From assembly GCF_001665835.1 (NCBI RefSeq), contig NZ_LZSX01000074.1, forward strand, positions 62,001 to 126,000: DNA of 64,000 bases. The letters are read 5' to 3'. The notes below the pieces were generated by a model, which was given only the letters and a program-made list of their open reading frames with translations, was not told where the DNA came from and ran no database searches. How positions within the stretch are numbered: the first letter of the stretch is position 1; each line of letters opens with the position of its first letter. A program made the position numbers and the translations under genes. This document shows positions 31,500 to 39,945 of this stretch, piece after piece. This DNA comes from Mycobacterium colombiense (GTDB lineage: Bacteria; Actinomycetota; Actinomycetes; Mycobacteriales; Mycobacteriaceae).

Positions 31500-33160
31500 T
31501 AGCGCCTGCGGCTCTTTTTGCGCGGCGGCGGCAGCGCACCCTCGGCGCGCAACCGCGCGGCGTGTTCGGCCAGCGCGTCGACCAGCGGGCCAACCGCGGC
31601 GGTCTCGGGCTGGACATCCACCCGCAGACCGAATTCGGCCGCGGTCTCCGCGGTCTTGGGACCGATGCACGCGATGATCGTCCGGGCGTGCGGCTTGCCG
31701 GCGATGCCGACCAGGTTTCGCACCGTGGAGCTCGACGTGAAGCACACCGCGTCGAACCCACCGGTCTTGATCATTTCCCGCGTTTCCGCCGGCGGCGGGG
31801 CGGCCCGCACCGTCCGGTAGGCGGTGACATCCTCGATCTCCCAACCACGTTCGCGCAGACCCTCGGCCAACGTCTCGGTTGCGATGTCGGCGCGCGGCAG
31901 CAGCACCCGGTTGACCGGGTCGAAAATGCTGTCGTAGGGCGGGAAGTCGTCAAGCAGGCCCAGTGAGGACTGCTCGCCGGCCGGCACCAGTTCGGGGCTG
32001 ATCCCGAACGCCCGAACCCGGTCGGCGGTCGACTCGCCCACACACGCGATCTTCACTCCGGAGAACGCGCGCGCGTCCAGACCGAACTCGCCGAACTTCT
32101 CCCACACCGCGCGCACCGCGTTGGTGGAGGTGAACACCACCCACTGGAAGCGGCCGTCGACCAAACCCTTGACGGCCCTTTCCATCTGGGCGGGGCTGCG
32201 CGGCGGCTCGACCGCGATGGTCGGCACCTCGATCGGCAGCGCGCCGTAGGAGGTCAGCCGCTCGCTCATCTCGCCGGCCTGGTCCTTGGTGCGCGGCACC
32301 AGCACGGTCCAGCCGTACAGCGCGCGGCTCTCCCACCAGTTCAGCTTCGCCCGGCTGGCCACCGTCTTGCCGATGGTCACCACCAGCGGACCGGTCAACG
32401 GGCCGGCGGGGTCGGTACCGCCCAGCACCGCCGAGTCGGTCAGGCCGTGCAGCGTGGTCTCGATGGAACGCTGCTGACAGGTGGTGCCCTGCGCGGTCAC
32501 CACGCACGGCGTGCTCTCGGCGAGCTCGTGCTCGATCAGGGTGCGCGCCGCGTCGGCCAGATGCGACGAGGTGGCCTGCAGAATCAGCGGACCGGGCGCC
32601 GCGGCCAGCGCCTCCCAGTCCACATGTGGGTCGCGTACGTCGGCAACCGTGTGTGCGGAGCCTAGCGGCAACCCCGCATACGTCGGGACGGCATCGCTGG
32701 GAGCCAGCCCGGGCACGATCTCGATGTGCAGGTGGCTCCGCGCGATGGCGTTGACCTCGGTGATGACCGCGTCGACCGTCAGCGGGTCGCCGGCCACCAG
32801 CCGCACCACGTCGACGCCCGTGCGCGCCTCGCTGGTCAGTGTCTTGGCCACCTCGGCGGGGTCACCCAGCGCCGGGCGGATATCGGGGCCGCCGGAGATC
32901 ACCGCCGGCTGCACCTTGCCTTGGTCGGAACCGCCATCGCCGTTGGTGGCGGCCGGCTCGGCCGGAGCCGGGCCGGACACCGGTGGCAGGTCTTTGCCGA
33001 TCAGGGCCAGCACCGGCTCAGGCACGTCGGGGTCGGTGAACACCAAAGCGGCGTTCGCCAGCACCGTGGCGGCCCGGGTCGTCAGCAGTCCCGGGTCACC
33101 CGGGCCGGAGCCCACGTACGTGATGCGGCCGGGTGTCGGCTTACGCCCTCGCGTCGTCAT
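31499..33160 (-). CDS. hemD: Fused uroporphyrinogen-III C-methyltransferase / uroporphyrinogen-III synthase
   Basis: 553 residues in two domains. Residues 10-260 are a tetrapyrrole methylase (VGSGPGDPGLLT at the N-terminus, RLVAGDPLTVDAV, EIVPGLAPSDAVPTYAG). Residues 300-545 are a uroporphyrinogen-III synthase (VLVPRTKDQAGEMSERL, VVFTSTNAVRAVWE, CVGESTADRVRAFG, CFTSSSTVRNLVG). The fusion closes the linear hydroxymethylbilane and can also direct uroporphyrinogen to sirohaem. Start ATG 33160 with GGGAG six bases upstream. An Ala-rich insertion near residue 60-75 varies among mycobacteria. Orthologue of Rv0511. Confidence 0.95.
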   Translation of the reverse strand: MTTRGRKPTPGRITYVGSGPGDPGLLTTRAATVLANAALVFTDPDVPEPVLALIGKDLPPVSGPAPAEPAATNGDGGSDQGKVQPAVISGGPDIRPALGDPAEVAKTLTSEARTGVDVVRLVAGDPLTVDAVITEVNAIARSHLHIEIVPGLAPSDAVPTYAGLPLGSAHTVADVRDPHVDWEALAAAPGPLILQATSSHLADAARTLIEHELAESTPCVVTAQGTTCQQRSIETTLHGLTDSAVLGGTDPAGPLTGPLVVTIGKTVASRAKLNWWESRALYGWTVLVPRTKDQAGEMSERLTSYGALPIEVPTIAVEPPRSPAQMERAVKGLVDGRFQWVVFTSTNAVRAVWEKFGEFGLDARAFSGVKIACVGESTADRVRAFGISPELVPAGEQSSLGLLDDFPPYDSIFDPVNRVLLPRADIATETLAEGLRERGWEIEDVTAYRTVRAAPPPAETREMIKTGGFDAVCFTSSSTVRNLVGIAGKPHARTIIACIGPKTAETAAEFGLRVDVQPETAAVGPLVDALAEHAARLRAEGALPPPRKKSRRR

Positions 33161-33183
33161 TGTCGCTCCCACGTAACTCGCAT

Positions 33184-34131
33184 TTAATTTCCTCGCGTCG
33201 GGTCTTGCCGCGCTTCGCTCATCAGCTCTCGGGCGCCCAGCTCGAACAGCTCCGCGGCCACCGAGAGCCCAAGCTCCCGTGCCCGACCGGGACTGCCGAT
33301 ACCGGACGCGCGAATCACGTCGGACCCGTCCAGCGCCGCCACGCAACCGCGCAGCGACAGCTCTTCGAAGATCCGGCCTTCCTCATCGATGGACTCGACC
33401 ACTTCGGCGATCGCGCCCACCGGTGCGGAGCAACCGGCCTCCAGTTCGGCCAGCAGGGCTCGCTCCGCGGTGACCGACGCTCGCGTATCGGCATCGTCCA
33501 GTTCCGCCAGCACTGCCGCTAACCGGCTGTCACCGGCGCGGCATTCGACGGCGAGCGCGCCCTGAGCCGGTGCTGGCAACATCTGCACCGGCTCTAGCGT
33601 CTCGGTGACATCGTCGAGGCGACCGATCCGGGCGAGTCCCGCCCGGGCTACCACGATCGCGTCGAGATCACCACTGCTTACCCTGTTCAACCTGGTATCT
33701 AGGTTGCCTCGTAGGGGGCGAATTTCCAAACCGAGACCCAATGCCCTAAGCTGCGCGGCCCGCCGCGGTGACGATGTGCCCACCAGCGAACCGGCCGGCA
33801 ACTCCGCGAGCACCAGTCCATCGCGCGCGACCACCGCGTCGCGCGGATCGTTGCGCAGCGGTATCGCCGCCACAGCAAACCTCGGATCGTCGGCGGTGGG
33901 CAGGTCCTTATGGGAGTGCACCGCGGCGTCGACGCGGCCCTCCTCCATGGCCTCGCGCAGTGCGGTGGTGAAGACACCCACCCCGAGCGACTCGATGGGC
34001 GCCGATGAGCGGTCCCCCTCCGTGCTGATGGTCACCAGCTCCGCCGGGTGTCCGAGCGCGATCAAAGCGTCTCTGACGACCCCGGCCTGGGTGGTGGCCA
34101 GCAGGCTGCCCCGGGTGCCTATCCGGATCAC
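33184..34131 (-). CDS. hemC: Porphobilinogen deaminase HemC
   Basis: 315 residues from GTG 34131 (VIRIGTRGSLLATTQA). A TTG at 34140, 4 bp after the hemA stop, is an alternative with a start two residues earlier. It polymerises four porphobilinogens to hydroxymethylbilane. The dipyrromethane cofactor Cys is in LEAGCSAPVGA. Catalytic surrounds are HSHKDLPT, GTSSPRRAAQL, PLRGNLDTRL and APAQGALAVECR. The C-terminal helix (GARELMSEARQDPTRGN) is longer than in M. tuberculosis. It is downstream of hemA. Orthologue of Rv0510. Confidence 0.96.
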   Translation of the reverse strand: MIRIGTRGSLLATTQAGVVRDALIALGHPAELVTISTEGDRSSAPIESLGVGVFTTALREAMEEGRVDAAVHSHKDLPTADDPRFAVAAIPLRNDPRDAVVARDGLVLAELPAGSLVGTSSPRRAAQLRALGLGLEIRPLRGNLDTRLNRVSSGDLDAIVVARAGLARIGRLDDVTETLEPVQMLPAPAQGALAVECRAGDSRLAAVLAELDDADTRASVTAERALLAELEAGCSAPVGAIAEVVESIDEEGRIFEELSLRGCVAALDGSDVIRASGIGSPGRARELGLSVAAELFELGARELMSEARQDPTRGN

Positions 34132-34144
34132 GTTCGCCAATCGC

Positions 34145-35515
34145 CTACTCGGCGGTCTGCTGCGGGGTGGCCGCGTCGAATCCATTTGCAATGACCGGCA
34201 ATTCGCCCGCGGCCACGGCATCGACGGCCGTCTGGTCGAGTTCGAAGAGTTCGCGCAACGCCTCGGCGTAGCTGTCGCCGCCGGGCGCGCTGGCCAGCTG
34301 TTTGATCCGAACGGTCGGCGCGTGGAGCAGCTTGTCCACCACCCGTCGCACGGTTCGGGCCACCTCTTCGCGCTGGGCGCTCTCGAGCCCGGGCAGCCGG
34401 TTGTCGAGCCGCAGCAGTTCCGCTTCGACCACATCGGCGGCGCGCTGGCGCAGCGCAGTGACCGTCGGCGTGACCTCGGCCATCCGCTGTCCGGCCAGGT
34501 AGGCAGCAACTTCGGTGGCGACGATCCTGCGCGCGGCGTCGACGTCCGCGGCCGTGGCGTGAGCCGAGGGCTCGTGCTGCACACGGTCCACGTCGACGAC
34601 CCAGACGCCGGGCAGACCGGCCACGGCCGGGTCGACGTCGCGCGGCATGCCCAGGTCGCAGATCACCAGTGGGTTCGTCTCTTCGTCGCGCTGCGCGGCG
34701 GCCAGCGCGTGGTGCACGTCGGCCAGCGAGACCACCGGGGTCACCGCGCCGGTACAGCTGACGACGACATCGGCACCCGCCAGGGTGTACGGCAGGCGCT
34801 CCAGGGGCACGGCGTCGGCCCGCACGCCGGCGTCGCGGATCTTGCGGACCAGGCGCTGGCCCCGGGACAGCGACCGGTTGACCACGTGGACCTGCCCGAT
34901 GCCGGCGCGAGACAGGTGTGCCGCGGCCAGGGCGCCCATCGCTCCGGCGCCGACCAGGACGGCAGTCTTGCCCGACAAGCCGTTCAGACGCCGGTCGGCC
35001 ATGTTCAGCGCGACGGACACCACCGAGGCGCCGGCGGCGTCGATGGCGGTCTCGGAATGCACCCGCTTACCCACCGAGAGGGCCCGCTGGGCCAGCTCGT
35101 GCAGAATCCGGCCGACGGTGCGGTTGGTCTCGGCGTTGGCGTAGGCGCGACGGACCTGACCGAGCACCTGCTGCTCGCCGATCACCGCGGAATCCAGCCC
35201 GCTGGCGACCGCGAACAGGTGCTCGACGGCGGCCTCGCTGTACCGGACGTACGCGTATTTTGTGAGGTCGGTCATCGACATGCCGGACTGTTCCGACAAC
35301 ACCTGCCCGATCACCGCTAACCCGCCGTGGAACGCGTCCACCACCGCGTAGACCTCGACCCGGTTGCATGTCGACAGCACCATCGCCTCGGTCACCAGTG
35401 GCGACTGCAACACCCGGTCGACGATCTTGCCCTGATCGGACTCGTCGATACTGAGTTGTTCCAGGACGGAGACCGGCGCACTACGGTGCGAAACCCCGAA
35501 GAGCAAGACGCTCAC
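34145..35515 (-). CDS. hemA: Glutamyl-tRNA reductase HemA
   Basis: 456 residues from GTG 35515, with AGGTGAT upstream. It reduces glutamyl-tRNA to glutamate-1-semialdehyde, the first committed haem step. The catalytic Cys50 is in STCNRVEVYA. The NADPH-binding domain has LVGAGAMGALAA near 180, with CTGA following. The C-terminal helical dimer domain is typical (VVDKLLHAPTVRIKQLA). The HemL enzyme is 23 kb away in this window. Orthologue of Rv0509. Confidence 0.97.
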   Translation of the reverse strand: MSVLLFGVSHRSAPVSVLEQLSIDESDQGKIVDRVLQSPLVTEAMVLSTCNRVEVYAVVDAFHGGLAVIGQVLSEQSGMSMTDLTKYAYVRYSEAAVEHLFAVASGLDSAVIGEQQVLGQVRRAYANAETNRTVGRILHELAQRALSVGKRVHSETAIDAAGASVVSVALNMADRRLNGLSGKTAVLVGAGAMGALAAAHLSRAGIGQVHVVNRSLSRGQRLVRKIRDAGVRADAVPLERLPYTLAGADVVVSCTGAVTPVVSLADVHHALAAAQRDEETNPLVICDLGMPRDVDPAVAGLPGVWVVDVDRVQHEPSAHATAADVDAARRIVATEVAAYLAGQRMAEVTPTVTALRQRAADVVEAELLRLDNRLPGLESAQREEVARTVRRVVDKLLHAPTVRIKQLASAPGGDSYAEALRELFELDQTAVDAVAAGELPVIANGFDAATPQQTAE

Positions 35516-35640
35516 GGCAGCATCACCTGGCCAGCTCCCTTGCTTCCTCCAGTAACTGAACTGATGTCCACGGTAAACGTTTATCAGCTGGGCTACCAAA
35601 TAATTGCCCCGCGCTGGGCGGCCGGACACCGCCGGGCGGC

Positions 35641-35910
35641 TCAGCGGCCGAGATCGGCCCGCAGCCGGGGCTCATCGATCTCCCAGTAGCTGTGTTCGCG
35701 GCCGTCGAGCAGGATCACCGGCAACCGGTCGCCGAACTCGGCCCGCAGCGCGGTGTTGCCCGCCGCGGCCGAGGCGTCGACGTCGGTCGTCGACAACTCG
35801 AAGCCCAATTCACAGGCCAGTTCGGCCAACCGCGCATGTACGCGCTCGCAGATGGTGCAGCCGTCGCGGGTCAACAGCTCCACCTGCGGCCGGCCGGTCG
35901 CGTCAGTCAT
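35641..35910 (-). CDS. Glutaredoxin-like redox protein (Rv0508 orthologue)
   Basis: 89 residues from ATG 35910. Thioredoxin-fold glutaredoxin/DUF836-like protein with the redox pair in TRDGCTICE near residues 15-20, followed by LGFELSTTDVD, EFGDRLPVILLDG and a C-terminal REHSYWEIDE. The likely role is thiol-disulfide exchange; the partner is unknown. It is 125 bp upstream of hemA on the same strand and diverges from the esxF-like gene. Confidence 0.87.
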   Translation of the reverse strand: MTDATGRPQVELLTRDGCTICERVHARLAELACELGFELSTTDVDASAAAGNTALRAEFGDRLPVILLDGREHSYWEIDEPRLRADLGR

Positions 35911-35934
35911 GACCACCAGTGTGTCATCGGTGAC

Positions 35935-35963
35935 TTGTGGGGCCATCTACCAGGCGTTATGTT
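35935..35963 (+). promoter_or_regulatory. Candidate leaderless promoter of the esxF-esxE-cpnT operon
   Basis: TTGTGG (35935-35940), 17 bp, and TATGTT (35958-35963). The ATG of the esxF-like gene starts only 6 bp after the -10 box and has no ribosome site, the layout of a leaderless mycobacterial transcript starting at the A of the ATG. Inference from position. Confidence 0.5.
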
Positions 35964-35969
35964 CCGACT

Positions 35970-36278
35970 ATGGCCGACGAAACGCTGCGGGTCGATCCCA
36001 TCGTCATGCAGGGCGCTGCCGTCTCGCTCAGCGGTGCGGCCGAGCAGCTTTCGGCCCAGCTGTCCCAGCTCGACGATCAGGTGGGTCAGATGCTGGGCGG
36101 TTGGCAGGGTGCGGCGGGCACCGCGTACGGATCCGCGTGGGAGCTGTGGCATAAGGGTGCCCGCGAGGTAGAGCTCGGGTTGTCGATGCTGGCGCACCTG
36201 GTGGGCCAGGCCGGCGGGGCGTATCAGAGCAACGAGGCGGGGTCCGCCCAGGCGGAGCGGGCGGTGCGCGGTGGCTGA
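35970..36278 (+). CDS. esxF: WXG100 family protein EsxF-like
   Basis: 102 residues, the ESX small-partner fold of two helices around the WXG turn (LGGWQGAAGTAYGSAWE near 45). A C-terminal YxxxD/E-type element is visible (YQSNEAGS near 86). It aligns closely with M. tuberculosis EsxF (Rv3905c), for example in SAWELWHKGAREVELGLSML. The partner EsxE is needed for export and, in M. tuberculosis, the EsxE-EsxF pair forms oligomers with pore activity that carry CpnT to the cell surface. It overlaps the esxE-like gene by 8 bp and is preceded by a leaderless-type promoter. Confidence 0.9.
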   Translation: MADETLRVDPIVMQGAAVSLSGAAEQLSAQLSQLDDQVGQMLGGWQGAAGTAYGSAWELWHKGAREVELGLSMLAHLVGQAGGAYQSNEAGSAQAERAVRGG

Positions 36279-36561
36279 GGCGTTTCGGGTTGATCCGCAG
36301 GCGTTGGCCGACGCGGTGCAGCGGATGGCGGCGTTTCAACGCTATGCCGAAGACATGATCGCCGAAATCGATTCTCGCGTAACGCGTTTGCACACATCGT
36401 GGACGGGTGCTGCCGCGGCGGCTCACACCGAGGCGCATCAGCACTGGGTTGGCGGCGAGGCGATGATGCGCGAAGCGCTGGCGCAACTGGAGAAGGTGGC
36501 CACGACCGCGCACGGCAACTACACCGGCGCAATGTCGACGAATCTCGGCATGTGGTCGTGA
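36271..36561 (+). CDS. esxE: WXG100 family protein EsxE-like
   Basis: 96 residues from a GTG (MAEAFRVDPQALADAV). The WXG turn is WTGAAAAAH near 44. The C-terminal part NYTGAMSTNLGMWS closely matches EsxE (Rv3904c). It should form the heterodimer with the EsxF-like protein. The start lies 8 bp inside esxF and the stop is 4 bp before cpnT, so the three genes are translationally coupled. The first codons differ from Rv3904c, which begins nearer PQALADAV; a shorter start is possible. Confidence 0.89.
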   Translation: MAEAFRVDPQALADAVQRMAAFQRYAEDMIAEIDSRVTRLHTSWTGAAAAAHTEAHQHWVGGEAMMREALAQLEKVATTAHGNYTGAMSTNLGMWS

Positions 36562-36565
36562 ATAC

Positions 36566-39106
36566 ATGGCGCCGCTGGCGTGTGACCCGACTGCCCTAGA
36601 CCGCGCCGGCGCCACGGTACTGGCCACCGGTGAATCGTTGGGATCGGTGATCTCAGCCTTGACCGCGGCGCTGGCCGGCAGTGCGGGCATGGCCGGTGAC
36701 GATCCGGTGGGTGCGGCGCTGGGCCGCGCTTACAACGATGCAGCGGCCAAGGTGATCGAGGCGATGACCAGCACCCGCAATGGGCTGTGCAGCATCGGCG
36801 ACGGCGTGCGGATGTCGGCACACAACTACGCGCTCGCCGAGGCGATGTCGGATGTCACCGGCCGCGCCGGGGTTCTGTCGGCACCGCCGGTGACCGCGCC
36901 ACTGACCGCGGCGCCTCATCCACCGTCGGCCGTTGGCGCCGGTAGCAGCGCCCCGGCGGGCTGGAGCTGGGTCGCGCCGTATATCGGAATGATCTGGCCC
37001 ACTGGCGATTCGGCGAAGTTGCGGGCCGCCGCGGCGGCGTGGGCGACCGCAGGCGTCAACTTCATGACGACCGAGATCGCGGCCGGCGGCGGCACAATGG
37101 CCGCCATTGCCGCGCAGCAGATTCCCGAGGCCGCTGCCATCAACAAAGCGTTGGCTGATGCGACCGGCGCCACCACCAGCGTTGCGCGGCAATGCCAGAC
37201 GATCGCCGCGCAACTCAACAGCTACGCAGCCAAGATCGACAAAGTCCACGCGGCGATCCTGGATCTGTTGTCCCGCATCTGCGATCCGCTGACCGGGATC
37301 AAAGAGGTCTGGGATCTCCTGAGCGACGAAGACGAAGACGAGATCAAAAGAATCGCCGACGACATCGAAACGGTGGTCGACAGCTTCGCCCAGGAAGCCG
37401 AAACGCTCGGCGACCAGATCAAGGCCACCATGTCCGAGGCCGCCACCGCCGCAAAGGATATGGCGCACTGGGCGGATAAGGAGTGGGACCACTTCTTGCA
37501 CGGGGCACCTGTGGGCAGGGCACTCAATCAGGTAGGCCAGACCCTCAAAGGCGTCGGCGTTGAGGGCTGGGATTTCCTCGAGCTGCTCGCGAAATTCAGC
37601 CCAAGCCGGCTCCAAAGCGATCCGGTGGGCTATGCCAAGGACGTGGCCGACATGGTCTCCGGGGAGTTGCCTCTCGTCGGCTTGGGGCCCGACGGAGGGC
37701 CCGGAGTGGCCGAGTCGTGGAAGGCGCTGGGTAAGGACGTCACGCACTGGGACGAGTGGGGCACGAACCCCGCCGAAGCGCTCGGGAAATCGATATTCGA
37801 CGTGGCAACCCTGGCCTTACCCGGTGGACCGCTCTCCAAGCTGGGAAAGGTCGGGCACGGTGCTGCCGACGCACTGAGAGGTCTGAGGAAGCCGCCCGAA
37901 ATTCCGAAGCCTCCGGCGGTCAAGCCTCCGGCGGAGCCGGCCCCGGCTGCCCCCAAGCCGCCGGAATCGGGCCAACCGGCGCCCGCACCCGCGGGCAAGC
38001 CAGGGCCCTCGGGCAAGCCGGCGCCGGGGCCCGCGGACGGTCCGCTGCCACACAGCCCCACCGAATCCAAGCCGCGGGCGGTCGAAAAGCCCCCTGCTGC
38101 CGAGCCGCCCAAACCGGTCGCGACGCCACCCGGAGCCGGAGGCAAACCGGAGGTGCCCGCGCCGGCCGGAGACGCGCCGCCAGCTCATTCCAAACCGCCC
38201 GAACCCGTCCCCGCCCACGCGCCGGCGGCGCCCGGCGAACCTCCGGCTGCGCCGGCTCCCCACGCCGGCCCGCCGGGGTCTGCACCGGCGGCTCCGGCGG
38301 CTCCGCACCTGCCGACGCCGCCGTCTGCCCCTATGAGTGGCGGGTTCCCCGCCGAAGCACCGCCCGGCCTGGGTGAGGTTCCCCACGGGGGTGAACCGCC
38401 CGCCCATCCTGGCGAGCCGTACGGCGGGGGTCCCCACCCGCCCGGCGACGGCGATGGCGCGCATCCCCCTGGGGAGGGGCATGAACCGGCCGGTTCGCAC
38501 CAGCCGCACGACGGCACAACCCCCGATGAACCCGCGGACGGGCATCCCCCAGAAACCCCCGCGCCGTCAGATTTGCAGCCATGGCACCAGGCGCAACTTG
38601 CGCTTGCCGAATCACCCGAGCAACTCGTCAACGACCTCGTAAAACACGGATGCCCTCGGGAACTCGCCGAATCAGCGGCGCACAGCCCTTATGAGGGAAT
38701 GAACGCTCAAGAAATCTTGAACAAATGGTGGGACCCGGCGAAGGGAACGTGGCAGTGGCCGAAAGCCAACGGCTTCGCAGATAGCATATACGAAACAGCT
38801 CGCAGCATTCCCAAGGATACGTGGCTGGACAGGATCGGAGAAGTCAGCGACAATAGGGGTGATTTTATGGGTGCCGTCGGTGACAGCTATCCCGACCGCG
38901 GCCTGGCACCGGGTTCATCTGGCGATTACAATCGCTTCCACGGCACAGGCAAGGAATTGCCAGACGGCTGGGAAGTCCGGTATGGAAAAGTGGCTGACGC
39001 ATTTGGCCAGCCAGGCGGTGGAACACAATGGGTAGTCGTTGACGAAGACGGTCAAATCGTGCTGATCAAGTTCTTGATCGAGAACGGCTACCTGGACTGG
39101 GGATAG
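36566..39106 (+). CDS. cpnT: CpnT-like ESX outer-membrane protein with C-terminal TNT (NAD glycohydrolase) domain
   Basis: 846 residues, as in M. tuberculosis CpnT. Residues 1-440 are an alpha-helical N-terminal domain close to CpnT (MAPLACDPTALDRAG, GDGVRMSAHNYALAEAMSDV, WVAPYIGMIWP, RICDPLTGIKEVWD). Residues 441-665 are a Pro/Gly/His-rich linker. Residues 690-846 are a TNT domain (NAD+ glycohydrolase): LDRIG (Arg756), PDRGLAPG (Arg778), LPDGWEVRYGKVADAF and GQPGGGTQW (Gln821). The M. tuberculosis catalytic His792 aligns with Asn789 (YNRF against YHAY), with a His three residues later. The base composition falls from 80% GC in a linker segment to near 50% in the toxin-coding part. Followed by a candidate immunity gene 33 bp downstream. 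Confidence 0.9.
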   Translation: MAPLACDPTALDRAGATVLATGESLGSVISALTAALAGSAGMAGDDPVGAALGRAYNDAAAKVIEAMTSTRNGLCSIGDGVRMSAHNYALAEAMSDVTGRAGVLSAPPVTAPLTAAPHPPSAVGAGSSAPAGWSWVAPYIGMIWPTGDSAKLRAAAAAWATAGVNFMTTEIAAGGGTMAAIAAQQIPEAAAINKALADATGATTSVARQCQTIAAQLNSYAAKIDKVHAAILDLLSRICDPLTGIKEVWDLLSDEDEDEIKRIADDIETVVDSFAQEAETLGDQIKATMSEAATAAKDMAHWADKEWDHFLHGAPVGRALNQVGQTLKGVGVEGWDFLELLAKFSPSRLQSDPVGYAKDVADMVSGELPLVGLGPDGGPGVAESWKALGKDVTHWDEWGTNPAEALGKSIFDVATLALPGGPLSKLGKVGHGAADALRGLRKPPEIPKPPAVKPPAEPAPAAPKPPESGQPAPAPAGKPGPSGKPAPGPADGPLPHSPTESKPRAVEKPPAAEPPKPVATPPGAGGKPEVPAPAGDAPPAHSKPPEPVPAHAPAAPGEPPAAPAPHAGPPGSAPAAPAAPHLPTPPSAPMSGGFPAEAPPGLGEVPHGGEPPAHPGEPYGGGPHPPGDGDGAHPPGEGHEPAGSHQPHDGTTPDEPADGHPPETPAPSDLQPWHQAQLALAESPEQLVNDLVKHGCPRELAESAAHSPYEGMNAQEILNKWWDPAKGTWQWPKANGFADSIYETARSIPKDTWLDRIGEVSDNRGDFMGAVGDSYPDRGLAPGSSGDYNRFHGTGKELPDGWEVRYGKVADAFGQPGGGTQWVVVDEDGQIVLIKFLIENGYLDWG

Positions 39107-39139
39107 CACGAGTGCCAAGAAGCGAGTTTAAGGGTGTAG

Positions 39140-39820
39140 ATGGATGCTAGCGGTACAGGTATGACAGACGGTGTCGCAGAGGTGATTCGGTTCTACAATT
39201 TGTGGCGTAGGATCGCCAACTTCGTTGGAAATGGACCCTACGACGAAGCCGAGTGGGTCGACGATCGTCTGTACTTCCGTTCCGACTATTCCGGAAAACT
39301 GAAAAAATGGCCTGAGTGGGCGGAGTTCGGCGATTGGGCGGCATGGATCATCGCACCCAAGTCGGAAGGATACATTTGCGTATTGCATTCGCTAAAGCAT
39401 GAACGAGAAGCAGAGCGGAACGAACGCATAGAGGTGATGTTTTCTCGCTTCTCAGATGCGGGTAAGTACGTTATTTCGAGATTGGGTGACGGCATCCGCA
39501 GCCATCGCGATATACGGTTGAAATCCCTATTCCTAAACTGGGAGGCGCGTGGGCTTGATTCACAGATAAGAGTTGAGTCAGCCGATCTGAAAACCATTGA
39601 CTTCCTAACCACGGAAAGACCGACCATGGCAAGGGACTATGCGGAACAACATCTAAGGAGATACACGCTCGAATACGATCCGGACTCTTACGGATTTGCA
39701 CTGGATTACGAGCAACCGAGGATGGAAGTCCTCGCACTGTCGTTCGATGAACTGACTTCCGCCCTCCTCGAGGGCATGCCGGACAGCATCACCTCTCAGG
39801 TGCCGCTCTGGCGGGAGTAG
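39140..39820 (+). CDS. Candidate immunity protein to the TNT-type toxin
   Basis: 226 residues from an ATG (an ATG 21 bp further in is also possible), with an AAGGGTG site. No signal or membrane segment, so a cytosolic protein. Trp/Asp/Tyr-rich N-terminal part (RFYNLWRRIANFVGNGPYDEAEW, KWPEWAEFGDWAAWI) and acidic C-terminal region. In M. tuberculosis the gene after cpnT (Rv3902c, IFT) encodes the cytosolic antitoxin; place, size class and low GC (28 of 60 bases at 39361-39420) agree with that role. I cannot confirm the family by memory, so immunity is inferred from position. Confidence 0.68.
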   Translation: MDASGTGMTDGVAEVIRFYNLWRRIANFVGNGPYDEAEWVDDRLYFRSDYSGKLKKWPEWAEFGDWAAWIIAPKSEGYICVLHSLKHEREAERNERIEVMFSRFSDAGKYVISRLGDGIRSHRDIRLKSLFLNWEARGLDSQIRVESADLKTIDFLTTERPTMARDYAEQHLRRYTLEYDPDSYGFALDYEQPRMEVLALSFDELTSALLEGMPDSITSQVPLWRE

Positions 39821-39945
39821 GGCACGTCCCGGCCAGTCCATCGATCACCCGAGGCGTCAACGCCCGCACGCCATCTGCCCGATAGGGTTGGAGATCGGGC
39901 ACCCGCTGGGTCGCCAGGCAACACAGCGATCTAGGAGGTTTGACG

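Noticed and set aside
38939..38941. His792 of the CpnT-like protein taken as the M. tuberculosis catalytic His792
   Set aside because: The numbers agree by chance because of length changes upstream. Alignment by flanking motifs puts the M. tuberculosis His on Asn789, three residues before.
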